Source: Prosthecobacter sp. (GTDB lineage: Bacteria; Verrucomicrobiota; Verrucomicrobiia; Verrucomicrobiales; Verrucomicrobiaceae). Taken from it: DNA of 64,000 nucleotides. The stretch lies in NCBI RefSeq assembly GCF_034366625.1, contig NZ_JAXMIH010000006.1, forward strand, positions 310,001-374,000, written 5' to 3'. The position numbers and the translations under genes are program-made. Below the pieces are notes generated by a model that was given only the letters and a program-made list of their open reading frames with translations, made no database searches and was not told the origin of the DNA. Below are positions 51,571 through 61,068 of this stretch, piece by piece (position 1 is the first letter of the stretch; each line of letters opens with the position of its first letter).

Positions 51571-54048
51571 TTAATACAGATACCGGAACTCCGCCGAAGC
51601 AAAGAGCGTCTGGCAGAACGCCGCCCAGGCACTCAGCTCCGGGTTCTTGCTGTCACTCGCTGGGAAGTCGCGAATGAACGCGGTGGCGTCAGCGCTCTCT
51701 TCATCGGTGGGCGCTCGGGCAAGGATGAGTTGGTAGGCGGTTTCGAGACGAGAAGGTTCGTCGTTGGTCATCTGCATCAAGCGTCGCGCAGTGCGCTGCG
51801 AGTAATCGACGACGAGTTCGCTGTTCATCATGAACAGCGCCTGCGTGGGCACGGTGGTGATGCTGCGGCGACCTGTCACCATTTCGGGTTCGGGGAAGTC
51901 GAAGACGGTCAGATCCGCCGACACCGTTTCGTGCATGATGGGACGATACACGGTGCGGTAGCGGTCGGTGGGCGCGAGCAGGTCGGGGATGTTGGTGGAG
52001 ACGATGCGGGGATCGAGGGTGCGCAGGTGAACCTGTGATTTGAGCTTCGGCGGCGTGAGATAGAGGTGGCCGCTGATGGCGAGGAAGGAATCGCGAATCG
52101 CATTGGCATCGAGCCGGCGGCGATTCGCATGCCAGTTCAGATGATTGGCGGGATCGATCTCATAAGCGGCGGCATCGTGCGCGGTGCTGAGTTGATAAAC
52201 GCGGCTGCTGGTGATGTCGCGGATGAGCTTCTTCACCGACCAGCCTTGCGCGATGAATCGTTGCGCGAGGTAGTCGAGCAGCGCTGCGTTCGCGGGAGGC
52301 TGTCCGGTTTTGCCGAAGTCATCGGATGACTCCACAATGCCAGCGCCGAAGAGATGCTGCCAGATGCGGTTCACCATGACGCGTGCGGTGAGGGGATTCT
52401 CCTTGCTGGCGATCCACGCAGCGAGTTCCACGCGACCGCTTTGCTTCGGGTTCACCTTCGGCGTGCTGGCGGTGGTCAGCACTTCGGGGAAGCCGCGCGG
52501 CACGAACGCGCCGAGCTGCGACTCTTCGCCGCGAATGCGAATCGCACAGTCGGCGGGCTCGGGCACATCGCGCATGGCGGACATGGCGTAGGGCAACTGA
52601 GCGTTGAGCTTGTCATTGAACTTCTCCACGATGTCCTTGAGCCGGTCCTGTTCGTTCTTGAGCACCATCACCTCGGGCCGCGTTTTGTAGAACGCCTCCA
52701 GCTCGGCCTTGCCAGCTTTTTGCATCCCGGCTTCCTGCACGGCTGCACGTTGTGCGCGGTAGATTTTGCCGCCCAAGCCCATGCGGGCCGACGCGGCCTT
52801 GAGCTGTTCGGCGAGGTCTTCGTCGGTGAACGTGATGGGCGCACCCGCGAGCGGCTGCACGCCCTGCGTCCACTTGGCAAAATGTCGGCGCCATGCTCCG
52901 GCGAGCGGCTCGGAGCTGCGCAGGATGCCCGCGAGCGCGTAGTAGTCGCGTGTCGGGATCGGGTCGAATTTATGGTCGTGGCACTTCGCACACGCAAGCG
53001 TCAGGCCGAGGAGGGAGCGGCCCATGCTGTCGATCTGTTCATCGACGACGGTCATGATGTAGCGCTGATCATCTTCATCGAGCGTGTTCTTCGTGCCGAT
53101 GCTGAGGAAACCAGTGGCGATGAGCTGTTCGTTGCGTTGCGCATTGTTCGTCGCAGGCATCAGATCACCGGCGAGCTGTTCGCGCAGGAATTGGTCATAC
53201 GGCTTGTCGGCATTGAACGCCGCGATGACGTAGTCCCGATATCGGAAGTTCACTGGCAGCAGCATGTTTTGCCCGCCGCCACTCGACTCGCTGTAGCCCG
53301 CGATGTCCAACCAATGCCGGCCCCAACGCTCGCCGAACTGGGGGCTCGCGATGAGCCTTTCGATTTCGGATTGGGGATTGGGAATTTCGGATTGGCTCGA
53401 TGACGGTGAATTGCGCTCTTCCAACTCAGGTGGCAGGCCGGTGAGGTCATAGCTCAATCGTCGGCGCAGCTCATGCGGTTGCGCGTCTGCCACGGGCTTG
53501 ATGCCTTTTTCTTCGAGAGCTGCGAGAATGAAGCGGTCGATGTCCGTGCGCGGCCATTGCTTGTCCTTCACCTCTGGCACAGGCGGATTCGAGAGAGGCT
53601 GAAAGGACCAGTGCTTGCGCCCTTCCTCGATGTTGATCGTCGTCGCCGAGCCCGGTTTGCCCTCGCGAGGATCAGCCGCTCCCATCGCGATCCATGTCGC
53701 AAAATCCGCCACCACTTCCGCAGGCAGTTGTTTCTTCGGCGGCATCTGCAAGTCTTCATCCGCATAGCCGATGGCCTTGAGCAGCAGGCTTTTCTCAGCA
53801 TCCCCAGGCACCACCGCCGCCGCCGTGTCACCGCCCTGGCGTGTGCTCTCCCGCGTGTCGAGCAGCAGCCCGCCTTTGTTTTTCCCCGACTTCACGGAAT
53901 GACAGGAGTAGCATTTCTCTGCCAGCACCGGGCGGATCTTGTTCTCAAAGAACTCGACGGCCTTCGCATCGTCGGCTGCCGACGCGGCAAGGCATCGGCT
54001 GGCGGCGGCGAGCAGGCAGAGCAGACTGGGGACAAAGGCGAGTTTCAT
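51571..54048 (-). CDS. DUF1549/DUF1553 cytochrome-type protein (PSCyt1)
   Basis: An 825-residue secreted protein from the ATG at 54048 (MKLAFVPSLLCLLAAASRCL); a longer in-frame start at 54078 is unlikely. A PSCyt1 cytochrome domain has the haem motif CYSCH (46-50) and distal MPPK. DUF1549 follows with DIDRFILAALEEKG, RRLSYDLTGLPP and CAKCHDHKFDP, and DUF1553 with ARVMVNRIWQHLFG and MMNSELV. Members of this family occur with DUF1501 partners across Planctomycetota and Verrucomicrobiota; electron transfer during polymer breakdown is often assumed but unproven. The expected DUF1501 neighbour lies 3.7 kb further on, beyond the nuclease genes. Confidence 0.9.
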   Translation of the reverse strand: MKLAFVPSLLCLLAAASRCLAASAADDAKAVEFFENKIRPVLAEKCYSCHSVKSGKNKGGLLLDTRESTRQGGDTAAAVVPGDAEKSLLLKAIGYADEDLQMPPKKQLPAEVVADFATWIAMGAADPREGKPGSATTINIEEGRKHWSFQPLSNPPVPEVKDKQWPRTDIDRFILAALEEKGIKPVADAQPHELRRRLSYDLTGLPPELEERNSPSSSQSEIPNPQSEIERLIASPQFGERWGRHWLDIAGYSESSGGGQNMLLPVNFRYRDYVIAAFNADKPYDQFLREQLAGDLMPATNNAQRNEQLIATGFLSIGTKNTLDEDDQRYIMTVVDEQIDSMGRSLLGLTLACAKCHDHKFDPIPTRDYYALAGILRSSEPLAGAWRRHFAKWTQGVQPLAGAPITFTDEDLAEQLKAASARMGLGGKIYRAQRAAVQEAGMQKAGKAELEAFYKTRPEVMVLKNEQDRLKDIVEKFNDKLNAQLPYAMSAMRDVPEPADCAIRIRGEESQLGAFVPRGFPEVLTTASTPKVNPKQSGRVELAAWIASKENPLTARVMVNRIWQHLFGAGIVESSDDFGKTGQPPANAALLDYLAQRFIAQGWSVKKLIRDITSSRVYQLSTAHDAAAYEIDPANHLNWHANRRRLDANAIRDSFLAISGHLYLTPPKLKSQVHLRTLDPRIVSTNIPDLLAPTDRYRTVYRPIMHETVSADLTVFDFPEPEMVTGRRSITTVPTQALFMMNSELVVDYSQRTARRLMQMTNDEPSRLETAYQLILARAPTDEESADATAFIRDFPASDSKNPELSAWAAFCQTLFASAEFRYLY

Positions 54049-54210
54049 CGGGCGAACAGGTGGAAAGTAAGGTCGCACAGGGGACTGTCTTGCTCGTCAG
54101 GGGGCACATTTTGCATCCGCTGCTGATTTGGCGTGGCCAGAAACTGGATGAAGCCTCGCCACGGATAGGCGGGCAGGCGCGAGGCCGTTACCATGCGAAC
54201 TCTCCTCGCC

Positions 54211-56952
54211 ATGAACACCACGCTTCACACAATTACCCTTGGATTCATTCTTGGCGGTGCCATGGCTGGAGCATCCGGTCAAAGCACAGGCGGCCTGGCG
54301 AAGGTCGAGTCGATTCCCACACAGACATCGGCGTGGCAACTGGCCTGGGCGGACCTTGAGCGCGACGGCAAGGATGAAATCATCTATGCGAGCTATCGCG
54401 GCATTCTGACCTGTCAGGATTTGCAGAGCGGACGGGTCAAATGGTCGCATGATCTCGAAGGATTGCCGTTTGCCATCAAGACCGCTGATCTCGATGGCGA
54501 TGGCAAACTGGAGGTCATCGCCGCATCGGCGTCGCTGTCCGTGTTCGCACTGACGGCCGAAGGCGGGCTGTTGTGGCGTCACCGCGGAACAGCGCCGCTG
54601 TATGCCATCGCGGCCGGACATCTGCTCGATCGCAAAGCGATGCATGTGGCTGTCGGCGGTGAGGACATGACGGCGACGCTGCTCGACTCGCAGGGCAAGG
54701 TGGTGAAGCAGATCCCTTATGTGGAGCCACCGGACTTTCGCAGGCGTCTTCGGGTGATGGACGCCGGCGACACCGATGGCGATGGTTTGGATGAGTTGCT
54801 GCTCGTCAACGGCTTCGACATGTTCAGTCTTTACGATCCGCGCAGTGGCAAGGCCATTTGGAATCTGCGCGGCAAGGACTCAGGCAAGGGCAACCTTACA
54901 TCCGGCATGCTCATCGACCTTGATGGCAGCGGTCGTTGCATTGCCTATGTCGGCAGCCGCAAGTCCGTCTTCGCCGTCGATGGCAAGGGCACGATGCTTT
55001 GGGAGGCCCGCCTCGACAAAACTGCCATGGGCTGCGAGCAGATCGCGCTGGCACCCGTTGATCTGGATGGCGATGGCAAACTGGACCTGGCGGCGCAACT
55101 CGGTTCCCGCGTTTTCGGCCTCGACCGTTCTGGAGCCGTGCGATTCACCAGCGACACTTCTTATTTTGTCTTCAATGGCATCGCGGGCGCGCCGGGTCCG
55201 GCTTCACGACAGGTGATGCTGGCTTCCGTCACTGGCGCGGATCGCAATGTCCATCGCGTCACATTCGGCGCAGGCTCGTCGAATGGCATCACTGCCTTCA
55301 TGGACCCGCCGGGTTACCGCGACGAGATCAACAACACCTTGCGCGCGATCCGCGACCAGGTGCAGAATCTTCCTGTAGATGCGCAGACGGCGAAGCGGCC
55401 CTACACCGTCGCCATCAGCGGCGGCTCGCCGGGTCTGACGCAGCTTCCGCGCTGGGCGGAAACGCAGGCGAAGTGCCGCGCCGCCTATCCATACGACAAC
55501 ATCTCCTATTACGCCTACCTGGCGCTTCAGGAGGAAGGCTTCGAGACCACCCAGGCGATGACGTATCCGGTCAGCGAGCTGCTGAAATTCGCCGATGCCG
55601 CCGAGTCCTCAAAGTGTCTCCATGTGCTCATCGTCGGCCATGGCCACCACCCCGCCATGGCGCCGGGCACTGTGAATGAATGGCTCAAACGCACGCCCAC
55701 GAGCTGCCTCGGCATTCTGTTCAGCGAGCTGAATGTTTCCGTGTTTCACCTGCCGCGCTTCGAGCGCAACAAGCCTGAATTCGATCGATTCATCGACGAA
55801 TCCTTTTTTCCGATCATCGATGTGGCGGTGAAGCATCGCAAGCCGACGCACCTGATGATGAAGCAGAACTGGTGGGCGTACACACCCGCGATGCAAAACC
55901 TCGGCCAGCGCCTGCTCTCGCCGGAGCGACGCGCATGGATCATTCCGTCGGTCGAGGAGAGCGCTGCAACGACTCCGGAGATCAATCTCATGGCGATGGC
56001 CGGCCTCTGGCGCAGCGGACTCGTCAAGAGCTGGAAAGCCAACATCATCGACGACCAGCTGGTGGTGAATGCTCATCTCACCGAATGGAAACCGAGCGAT
56101 GCACACCACATGCTCAGGCATCTCGTCGCCTCCGCCGCTCTCGGCGCGAACTGTTTCAAGTCCGAGGGTTTCTTTCCAGACCGGCAGAACAAATACGATT
56201 TCCAGGACGCACCGATGAATCCGACGCTGTTTGGCGTGTTGTCGCGGGACATCTTCATTCACCTGCTGGGCAAGGGCCTCCTCGATGTACCGACACCCGA
56301 CACGATCTCCGGCCTCAGTCCTGTCGTCTTCCGCTTTGACGAGCCATCCCTGGATTTTCTGCAATGCGACAATCATGCGGTATCCGAACCGCCGCCGCAG
56401 ATTCCCGAAGCATCGGCACGCGGCCTGTTCACCGGCAACGAATGGGCTTTCGTTCAAACACGTCCGCATTTCGCGCCACGCTATTTGCTGGGCATTGACC
56501 GCCACGCGCATGCCTTCATGCCAACGAACCACCACGGCCTGCCAACCATCGTCCCCTCTTGGTTTTCGTTGCCTGCGGGCGGCTATGGCAAACAGCAATT
56601 CCACACCGACGGCGTGGACGTGATGATCGAAGGTGCGCGCCGTTCCGCAGCCGAAATGCAACCTGCCATCGCATCCGCTTTTGCCGCAACGGCGGAACAA
56701 CTGCCAGTTCGTGCGACCCACTGCTTCTGGATGGGCACCCGTCGCGCGGATGGAGTGATCCGCCTCACACTCGTGGACTCGCCATACGTCGATCCCGTTG
56801 GCGTCGAAGCAGAATTGATGGCGATCGGCCCGATTCAATCCCTGCGCGATGTCATCGCCAATCAACCCATCCCGTTTACCGGCACGAAGGCGAAGCTCGC
56901 GATCCCGGCAGGTGCCTTCCGCATTGTGGATGTAAAACTGTCTGCGCCATGA
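54211..56952 (+). CDS. Secreted beta-propeller protein, possibly lambda-carrageenase-like (GH150)
   Basis: A 913-residue protein from the ATG at 54211; an ATG six codons upstream precedes the signal peptide. The N-terminal third is a propeller with FG-GAP-type calcium motifs (DLDGDGKLEV, DTDGDGLDEL, DLDGDGKLDL). The remaining 550 residues are a large domain without familiar short motifs, including HVLIVGHGHHP and KQNWWAYTPAMQ. The size and the layout of propeller plus unrelated C-terminal domain match lambda-carrageenases as I remember them, but I cannot confirm the family. The next gene overlaps its stop by 4 bases and encodes a lectin-fold protein, which supports a polysaccharide role. Confidence 0.5.
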   Translation: MNTTLHTITLGFILGGAMAGASGQSTGGLAKVESIPTQTSAWQLAWADLERDGKDEIIYASYRGILTCQDLQSGRVKWSHDLEGLPFAIKTADLDGDGKLEVIAASASLSVFALTAEGGLLWRHRGTAPLYAIAAGHLLDRKAMHVAVGGEDMTATLLDSQGKVVKQIPYVEPPDFRRRLRVMDAGDTDGDGLDELLLVNGFDMFSLYDPRSGKAIWNLRGKDSGKGNLTSGMLIDLDGSGRCIAYVGSRKSVFAVDGKGTMLWEARLDKTAMGCEQIALAPVDLDGDGKLDLAAQLGSRVFGLDRSGAVRFTSDTSYFVFNGIAGAPGPASRQVMLASVTGADRNVHRVTFGAGSSNGITAFMDPPGYRDEINNTLRAIRDQVQNLPVDAQTAKRPYTVAISGGSPGLTQLPRWAETQAKCRAAYPYDNISYYAYLALQEEGFETTQAMTYPVSELLKFADAAESSKCLHVLIVGHGHHPAMAPGTVNEWLKRTPTSCLGILFSELNVSVFHLPRFERNKPEFDRFIDESFFPIIDVAVKHRKPTHLMMKQNWWAYTPAMQNLGQRLLSPERRAWIIPSVEESAATTPEINLMAMAGLWRSGLVKSWKANIIDDQLVVNAHLTEWKPSDAHHMLRHLVASAALGANCFKSEGFFPDRQNKYDFQDAPMNPTLFGVLSRDIFIHLLGKGLLDVPTPDTISGLSPVVFRFDEPSLDFLQCDNHAVSEPPPQIPEASARGLFTGNEWAFVQTRPHFAPRYLLGIDRHAHAFMPTNHHGLPTIVPSWFSLPAGGYGKQQFHTDGVDVMIEGARRSAAEMQPAIASAFAATAEQLPVRATHCFWMGTRRADGVIRLTLVDSPYVDPVGVEAELMAIGPIQSLRDVIANQPIPFTGTKAKLAIPAGAFRIVDVKLSAP

Positions 56953-57791
56953 ACCGACAATCGCTCTCGTTGCTTCTGTTCGTGCTCATCACACTCACGG
57001 GCGCATTCGCCGATGAAGCGAAGCCCGCAAGCGTGCTTTTTCAGGAGAGCTTCGATGATCCCAAAATTGGCAAACGGCAGTGGTATGATCATACCGCTCT
57101 GAGAATGGCGGGCGGCTCGAAGGCAGGCGCTGGATGCATCGAATACGAATGGACTGACTCGAGTGGCACCGTGGCGGGTTCCTCCGCCATGCGGCATCTG
57201 TTTGAGCCCACGGACGAAATCTTCATCCGCTACTATCTCAAGCTCTCCAAAAGCTGGGGCTGGAGCGGCAGGAGCTATCATCCGCATCTCACACATTTCA
57301 TGACCACGGAGAACACGAAGTGGCATGGCCCGGCGGCGAGTCATCTCACCCTCTACATCGAGCCGGTGAACGGCAAACTGCGGCTCGCCGCGCAGGACAT
57401 TCAAAACAAGGACACACCGCATGGATTGACTCAGGGGCCGATCAAAGGCGGCTACAACGGCCAGATGTTCGACAGTGGGGACGAGCTTTTCACCGACGAC
57501 GCCTGGCACTGCATCGAGGCGCAGTTCAAACTCAACACGCTCGACCTCAAAGCCGACAAGGTGAACGCCGACGGCATCGTGCGCGGCTGGTTCGATGACA
57601 AACTCGTCATCGAGCACACGGATGTGATCCTCCGCTCCACCGATTTCCCCAACATGAAGTTCAATCAGTTCCTCATGGCCCCCTACTTCGGTCCCGGCCT
57701 GCTGCCGCACGCGCAGAAGCTCTGGATTGACGAAATGGTTGTCAGCACGAAACGCATCGGGCCGTTGGAATCGGGAGCAAAGGCTCCGTAG
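56949..57791 (+). CDS. Secreted concanavalin-fold protein (lectin or polysaccharide lyase-like)
   Basis: A 280-residue protein from the ATG at 56949, overlapping the previous stop (ATGA). The signal peptide (about 1-22) is followed by a beta-sandwich: FQESFDDPKIGKRQWYDH, IFIRYYLKLSKSWGWSG, DAWHCIEAQFKLNTLDLKAD, GWFDDKLVIEHTDV. This pattern is seen in PL20-type or other jelly-roll lyases and in carbohydrate-binding domains. No catalytic residue set can be assigned. Translational coupling to the propeller protein suggests they act on the same polymer. Confidence 0.68.
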   Translation: MNRQSLSLLLFVLITLTGAFADEAKPASVLFQESFDDPKIGKRQWYDHTALRMAGGSKAGAGCIEYEWTDSSGTVAGSSAMRHLFEPTDEIFIRYYLKLSKSWGWSGRSYHPHLTHFMTTENTKWHGPAASHLTLYIEPVNGKLRLAAQDIQNKDTPHGLTQGPIKGGYNGQMFDSGDELFTDDAWHCIEAQFKLNTLDLKADKVNADGIVRGWFDDKLVIEHTDVILRSTDFPNMKFNQFLMAPYFGPGLLPHAQKLWIDEMVVSTKRIGPLESGAKAP

Positions 57792-57870
57792 CGCGGTTGA
57801 GAGCGTCAAATACCGGAAAGCCCGTCCTGCGCCCGACGTTTGAGTGGGCAGTAGCCACCCTTGCCCAGCC

Positions 57871-58506
57871 ATGAAAACATCCATCCTCATTTGGGCCGCC
57901 TTTGCCGGCCTCACAGTCATCGGCACCGTTGGTGCCGCGGAGAAGCAGAAAAAGGCCGACATCACCGGCTTTCCCTTCTGGAAATCGGAGAAGCAGCCTC
58001 ACGCCCCGCCCTTCGTGCCCGGGTTGAATGCCGCCCTCGAACTGACCGATGCGCAGCGCGAGCAGATCGCCGCGGCGCAGAACGATTTTAACAACGACGA
58101 GGCCGTGAAGGCGTCACGCGGATTGCGCAAGGATGACCCCAGCGTGACTGCCGAGCAACGTGACAAGGCCCGGGTCGCCATGGAGGCCGCCACCACACGA
58201 CTTCACGAAAAAGTGAACGGCATCCTCACACCGGAGCAGCGGGCACTGGTCGAAAAGATCAACGCGGCACGCGTGGCGGCGGTGGAGGAAGTCGGCATCG
58301 TCTATAAAGACAAATTCAGCATCAAAGGCGACGAAGCCGCCCGGCGCCGGGTGATGGAGGAGAAGAACCAGGATCTCGCCGAAGGCTTCCTCGGCAAACT
58401 GGATGCACTTTTGAGCACCAGCCAGAAGGAGGCGATGGCACGCGCCGCCGCCGAGGAGGAGCAGCGCATGAAGACAGCGGTGAACAAGAAGCCGCAGAAG
58501 CAATAG
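57871..58506 (+). CDS. Secreted LTxxQ-motif (Spy/CpxP-like) protein
   Basis: A 211-residue protein from the ATG at 57871, which begins a signal peptide (MKTSILIWAAFAGLTVIG). The mature part is helical with two LTxxQ-type motifs, LELTDAQREQIAAAQ and GILTPEQRALVEKI, the hallmark of Spy/CpxP periplasmic chaperones and stress sensors. The rest is charged coiled-coil and a lysine-rich tail. It lies 12 bases before the DUF1553 gene and may be its operon leader. Confidence 0.72.
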   Translation: MKTSILIWAAFAGLTVIGTVGAAEKQKKADITGFPFWKSEKQPHAPPFVPGLNAALELTDAQREQIAAAQNDFNNDEAVKASRGLRKDDPSVTAEQRDKARVAMEAATTRLHEKVNGILTPEQRALVEKINAARVAAVEEVGIVYKDKFSIKGDEAARRRVMEEKNQDLAEGFLGKLDALLSTSQKEAMARAAAEEEQRMKTAVNKKPQKQ

Positions 58507-58518
58507 CCTCCCATTGCC

Positions 58519-61038
58519 ATGAAGCCGCCGCTCACCGCCTGGAAGCTCCTGTTGCTCATCGGCGCGATGCCGGTGGCAGGCGGCGTGCTGGCGGATGAAC
58601 CGGCGTTTGCCAAAGGAGAGCCAAGTTTCCGCCGCCATGTGATTCCGCTGCTCGGTCGCGCGGGATGCAGCACGCGCGAGTGCCATGGCTCATTCTCCGG
58701 GCAGGGCGGGTTTCAGCTTTCGCTGTTCGGCTACGACTTCGACGCGGATCACAAGGAACTGACGCAGGACACCGACGGCGGCGAAGGCGAGGCGCGGGTG
58801 AATCTGGCCGATGCCGCGAACAGCCTGCTCGTGACGAAGCCCACCGCGCAGGTGAAGCACAAGGGCAAGGAGCGCTTCAAGAAGGACTCGTGGGAGCATC
58901 AGTTGCTGCAGCGCTGGATCGCGGCCGGCGCGAAGAACGATGCAACGACGAGCGGCGAATTCGACCGGCTGGAGGTGCTGCCGCGCGAGATCGTGTTCAA
59001 AGCCCGCGGCGAGAAAACGCAGCTCAAAGTGCTCGTGCATTGGAAGGGCGGCGAAAGCGAGGATGTGACACAGATCACGCGCTTCCGGACGAACGACGAA
59101 TCCATCGCCATCATCTCCGAGACGGGCCTCGTCGAGTGCAAAAACAGCGGCGACACACATGTCGTGGCCTTTTACGACAACGGCGTCACGCCCATTCCCG
59201 TGATGCTGCCAGTGAGCGAGTTGGCTGGTGAAAAGTTTCCGAACGTGCGCACGCCGACCAAGGTGGATGAACTGATCGCCGCCAAACTGCGCAAACTCGG
59301 CGTCGTGCCGTCGGAGTTGTGCAGCGACGCGGAGTTCTTGCGTCGTGCGAGCCTCGATGTGGCGGGAACGTTGCCAACACTGGACGAAGTCACGAAATTC
59401 CTCTCAGACACAGTGCCAGACAAGCGCGCGAAGAAGATCGAGGAACTGCTCACTTCCCCGGGTCATGCGGCTTGGTGGGCGACGAAGCTGTGCGACTTCA
59501 CCGGCAACAGCGCGAAGCAGATCTTCAACGAGAGCGTGACCGAACTGAACGGCGACTTCTCGCGCCAGTGGTGGGAGTGGATCGAGCGGCGCATCGCGAA
59601 GAACGAGCCATATGACAAGCTCGCGGCCGGCATCATCCTGGCGACCAGCCGCAGCAAGCCCGACCAGTCCTACAAGGACTATGCGCTCGAAATGGCCTCG
59701 TATCTGCGGCGCGAGAATCCAGCGGACTTTGCCGCGCGCGAGACGATGCCGCACTACTGGGCGCGGAAGAACGTGCAGAAGCCGGAGGATCGTGCGTTGT
59801 CGTTTGCGCACGCGTTCCTTGGCGTGCGCATCGAATGCGCGCAGTGCCACAAGCATCCCTTCGACCAGTGGACGAAGGCGGACTACGAGCAGTTCCAGCA
59901 GTTCTTCGAGCCGCTGCGCTACGACAGCAATCTCCGCCGCGATCCCGTGGTCAATTTCGTCACTGCCGTGAAGCAAGTGAGCAATGTCGTCGGCACCGGC
60001 AAAGAAATGCAGATGCGCGAGGCCCAGAGCGCCGAAATCCGCCGCCGCATTGAAGCGGGCGAGCTCATCCCGATTCACGAGGTGTATGTCAGCACGCGCA
60101 ATCCGCGCAACACCATCGCGCGGATGATGGACAACATGCGCGCCTACTCCGGCCGCGTGCTCACGCCGAAGCTGCTCGGCGGCGACCAGGTGCTGATCAA
60201 GGAATACGCCGATCCACGCGAGCCGTTGATGCAGTGGCTGCGCAGCAAGGACAATCCCTTCTTTGCCCGCGCCTTCGTGAACCGCGTGTGGGCCGCCTAC
60301 TTCCATCGCGGCCTCGTCGAGCCTGCCGACGACATCAATCTCGCCAATCCGCCGGTGAATGCGGAGCTGATGGACTATCTCGCCGGTGAATTCATCGCGC
60401 ACGGCTACGACATGCGGCACCTGCACCGGCTCATTTTGACCAGCGACACCTACCAGCGGAGCTGGCGGCCCAATGCGACGAACGAACTCGACGAACGCAA
60501 CTTCAGCCGCTTCGTGATGCGCCGTTTGCCCGCCGAAGTGCTGCTCGATGCGATGACGCTGGCCACGGCGGCAGGTGGGCAGCAACGCGCTTTTGCAGAA
60601 GACACGAAAAACCGCGAGATCGGCCCGAATGTGGCTGCGTTCGGCCTCGCGGAGGCTTTTGCGGGCAAAAACACGCCGGACCACGCGCTGACGATCTTCG
60701 GCAAATCCGCGCGTGAGACGAACTGCGACTGCGAACGCGCCTCCGTGCCCACGCTGCTGCAATCCCTCTACACACGCAACGATCCCGAGATGCTCGCGCG
60801 CATCGAGACTCAGCGCAGCGGCACGCCCGCTTGGATTTCAGAGCTGCGCACTGCAAAGCATCGCCCCGATGACAAAATGATCACCGAAGCCTTCCTGCGC
60901 ACGCTCAGCCGCCCACCCACGGCTGAAGAACTGCAAAAAGCGCGCACCGATATCGCAGCGGCGCGTGATCCAATCGACGGCTTGCGCGATCTGCTCTGGG
61001 CCTTGCTGAACACGCGCGAGTTCACCGTGAATCATTGA
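58519..61038 (+). CDS. DUF1549/DUF1553 protein with Ig-like domain
   Basis: An 839-residue secreted protein. The N-terminal domain has C50-STRE-C55-H56, the CxxxxCH form often seen in this branch in place of CxxCH. A BIG2/Ig-like domain (about 150-235) is followed by DUF1549 (KVDELIAAKLRKLG, CAQCHKHPFDQWTKADY) and DUF1553 (FARAFVNRVWAAYFHRGL, MDYLAGEFIAHGYDMRHLHR, RRLPAEVLLDAMT). It is followed directly by its DUF1501 partner, the normal arrangement for the family. Function is not established; an envelope redox or polymer-processing role is assumed in the literature. Confidence 0.9.
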   Translation: MKPPLTAWKLLLLIGAMPVAGGVLADEPAFAKGEPSFRRHVIPLLGRAGCSTRECHGSFSGQGGFQLSLFGYDFDADHKELTQDTDGGEGEARVNLADAANSLLVTKPTAQVKHKGKERFKKDSWEHQLLQRWIAAGAKNDATTSGEFDRLEVLPREIVFKARGEKTQLKVLVHWKGGESEDVTQITRFRTNDESIAIISETGLVECKNSGDTHVVAFYDNGVTPIPVMLPVSELAGEKFPNVRTPTKVDELIAAKLRKLGVVPSELCSDAEFLRRASLDVAGTLPTLDEVTKFLSDTVPDKRAKKIEELLTSPGHAAWWATKLCDFTGNSAKQIFNESVTELNGDFSRQWWEWIERRIAKNEPYDKLAAGIILATSRSKPDQSYKDYALEMASYLRRENPADFAARETMPHYWARKNVQKPEDRALSFAHAFLGVRIECAQCHKHPFDQWTKADYEQFQQFFEPLRYDSNLRRDPVVNFVTAVKQVSNVVGTGKEMQMREAQSAEIRRRIEAGELIPIHEVYVSTRNPRNTIARMMDNMRAYSGRVLTPKLLGGDQVLIKEYADPREPLMQWLRSKDNPFFARAFVNRVWAAYFHRGLVEPADDINLANPPVNAELMDYLAGEFIAHGYDMRHLHRLILTSDTYQRSWRPNATNELDERNFSRFVMRRLPAEVLLDAMTLATAAGGQQRAFAEDTKNREIGPNVAAFGLAEAFAGKNTPDHALTIFGKSARETNCDCERASVPTLLQSLYTRNDPEMLARIETQRSGTPAWISELRTAKHRPDDKMITEAFLRTLSRPPTAEELQKARTDIAAARDPIDGLRDLLWALLNTREFTVNH

Positions 61039-61068
61039 TCTTCTCTTCAACCTCAACCGCAACATGCC

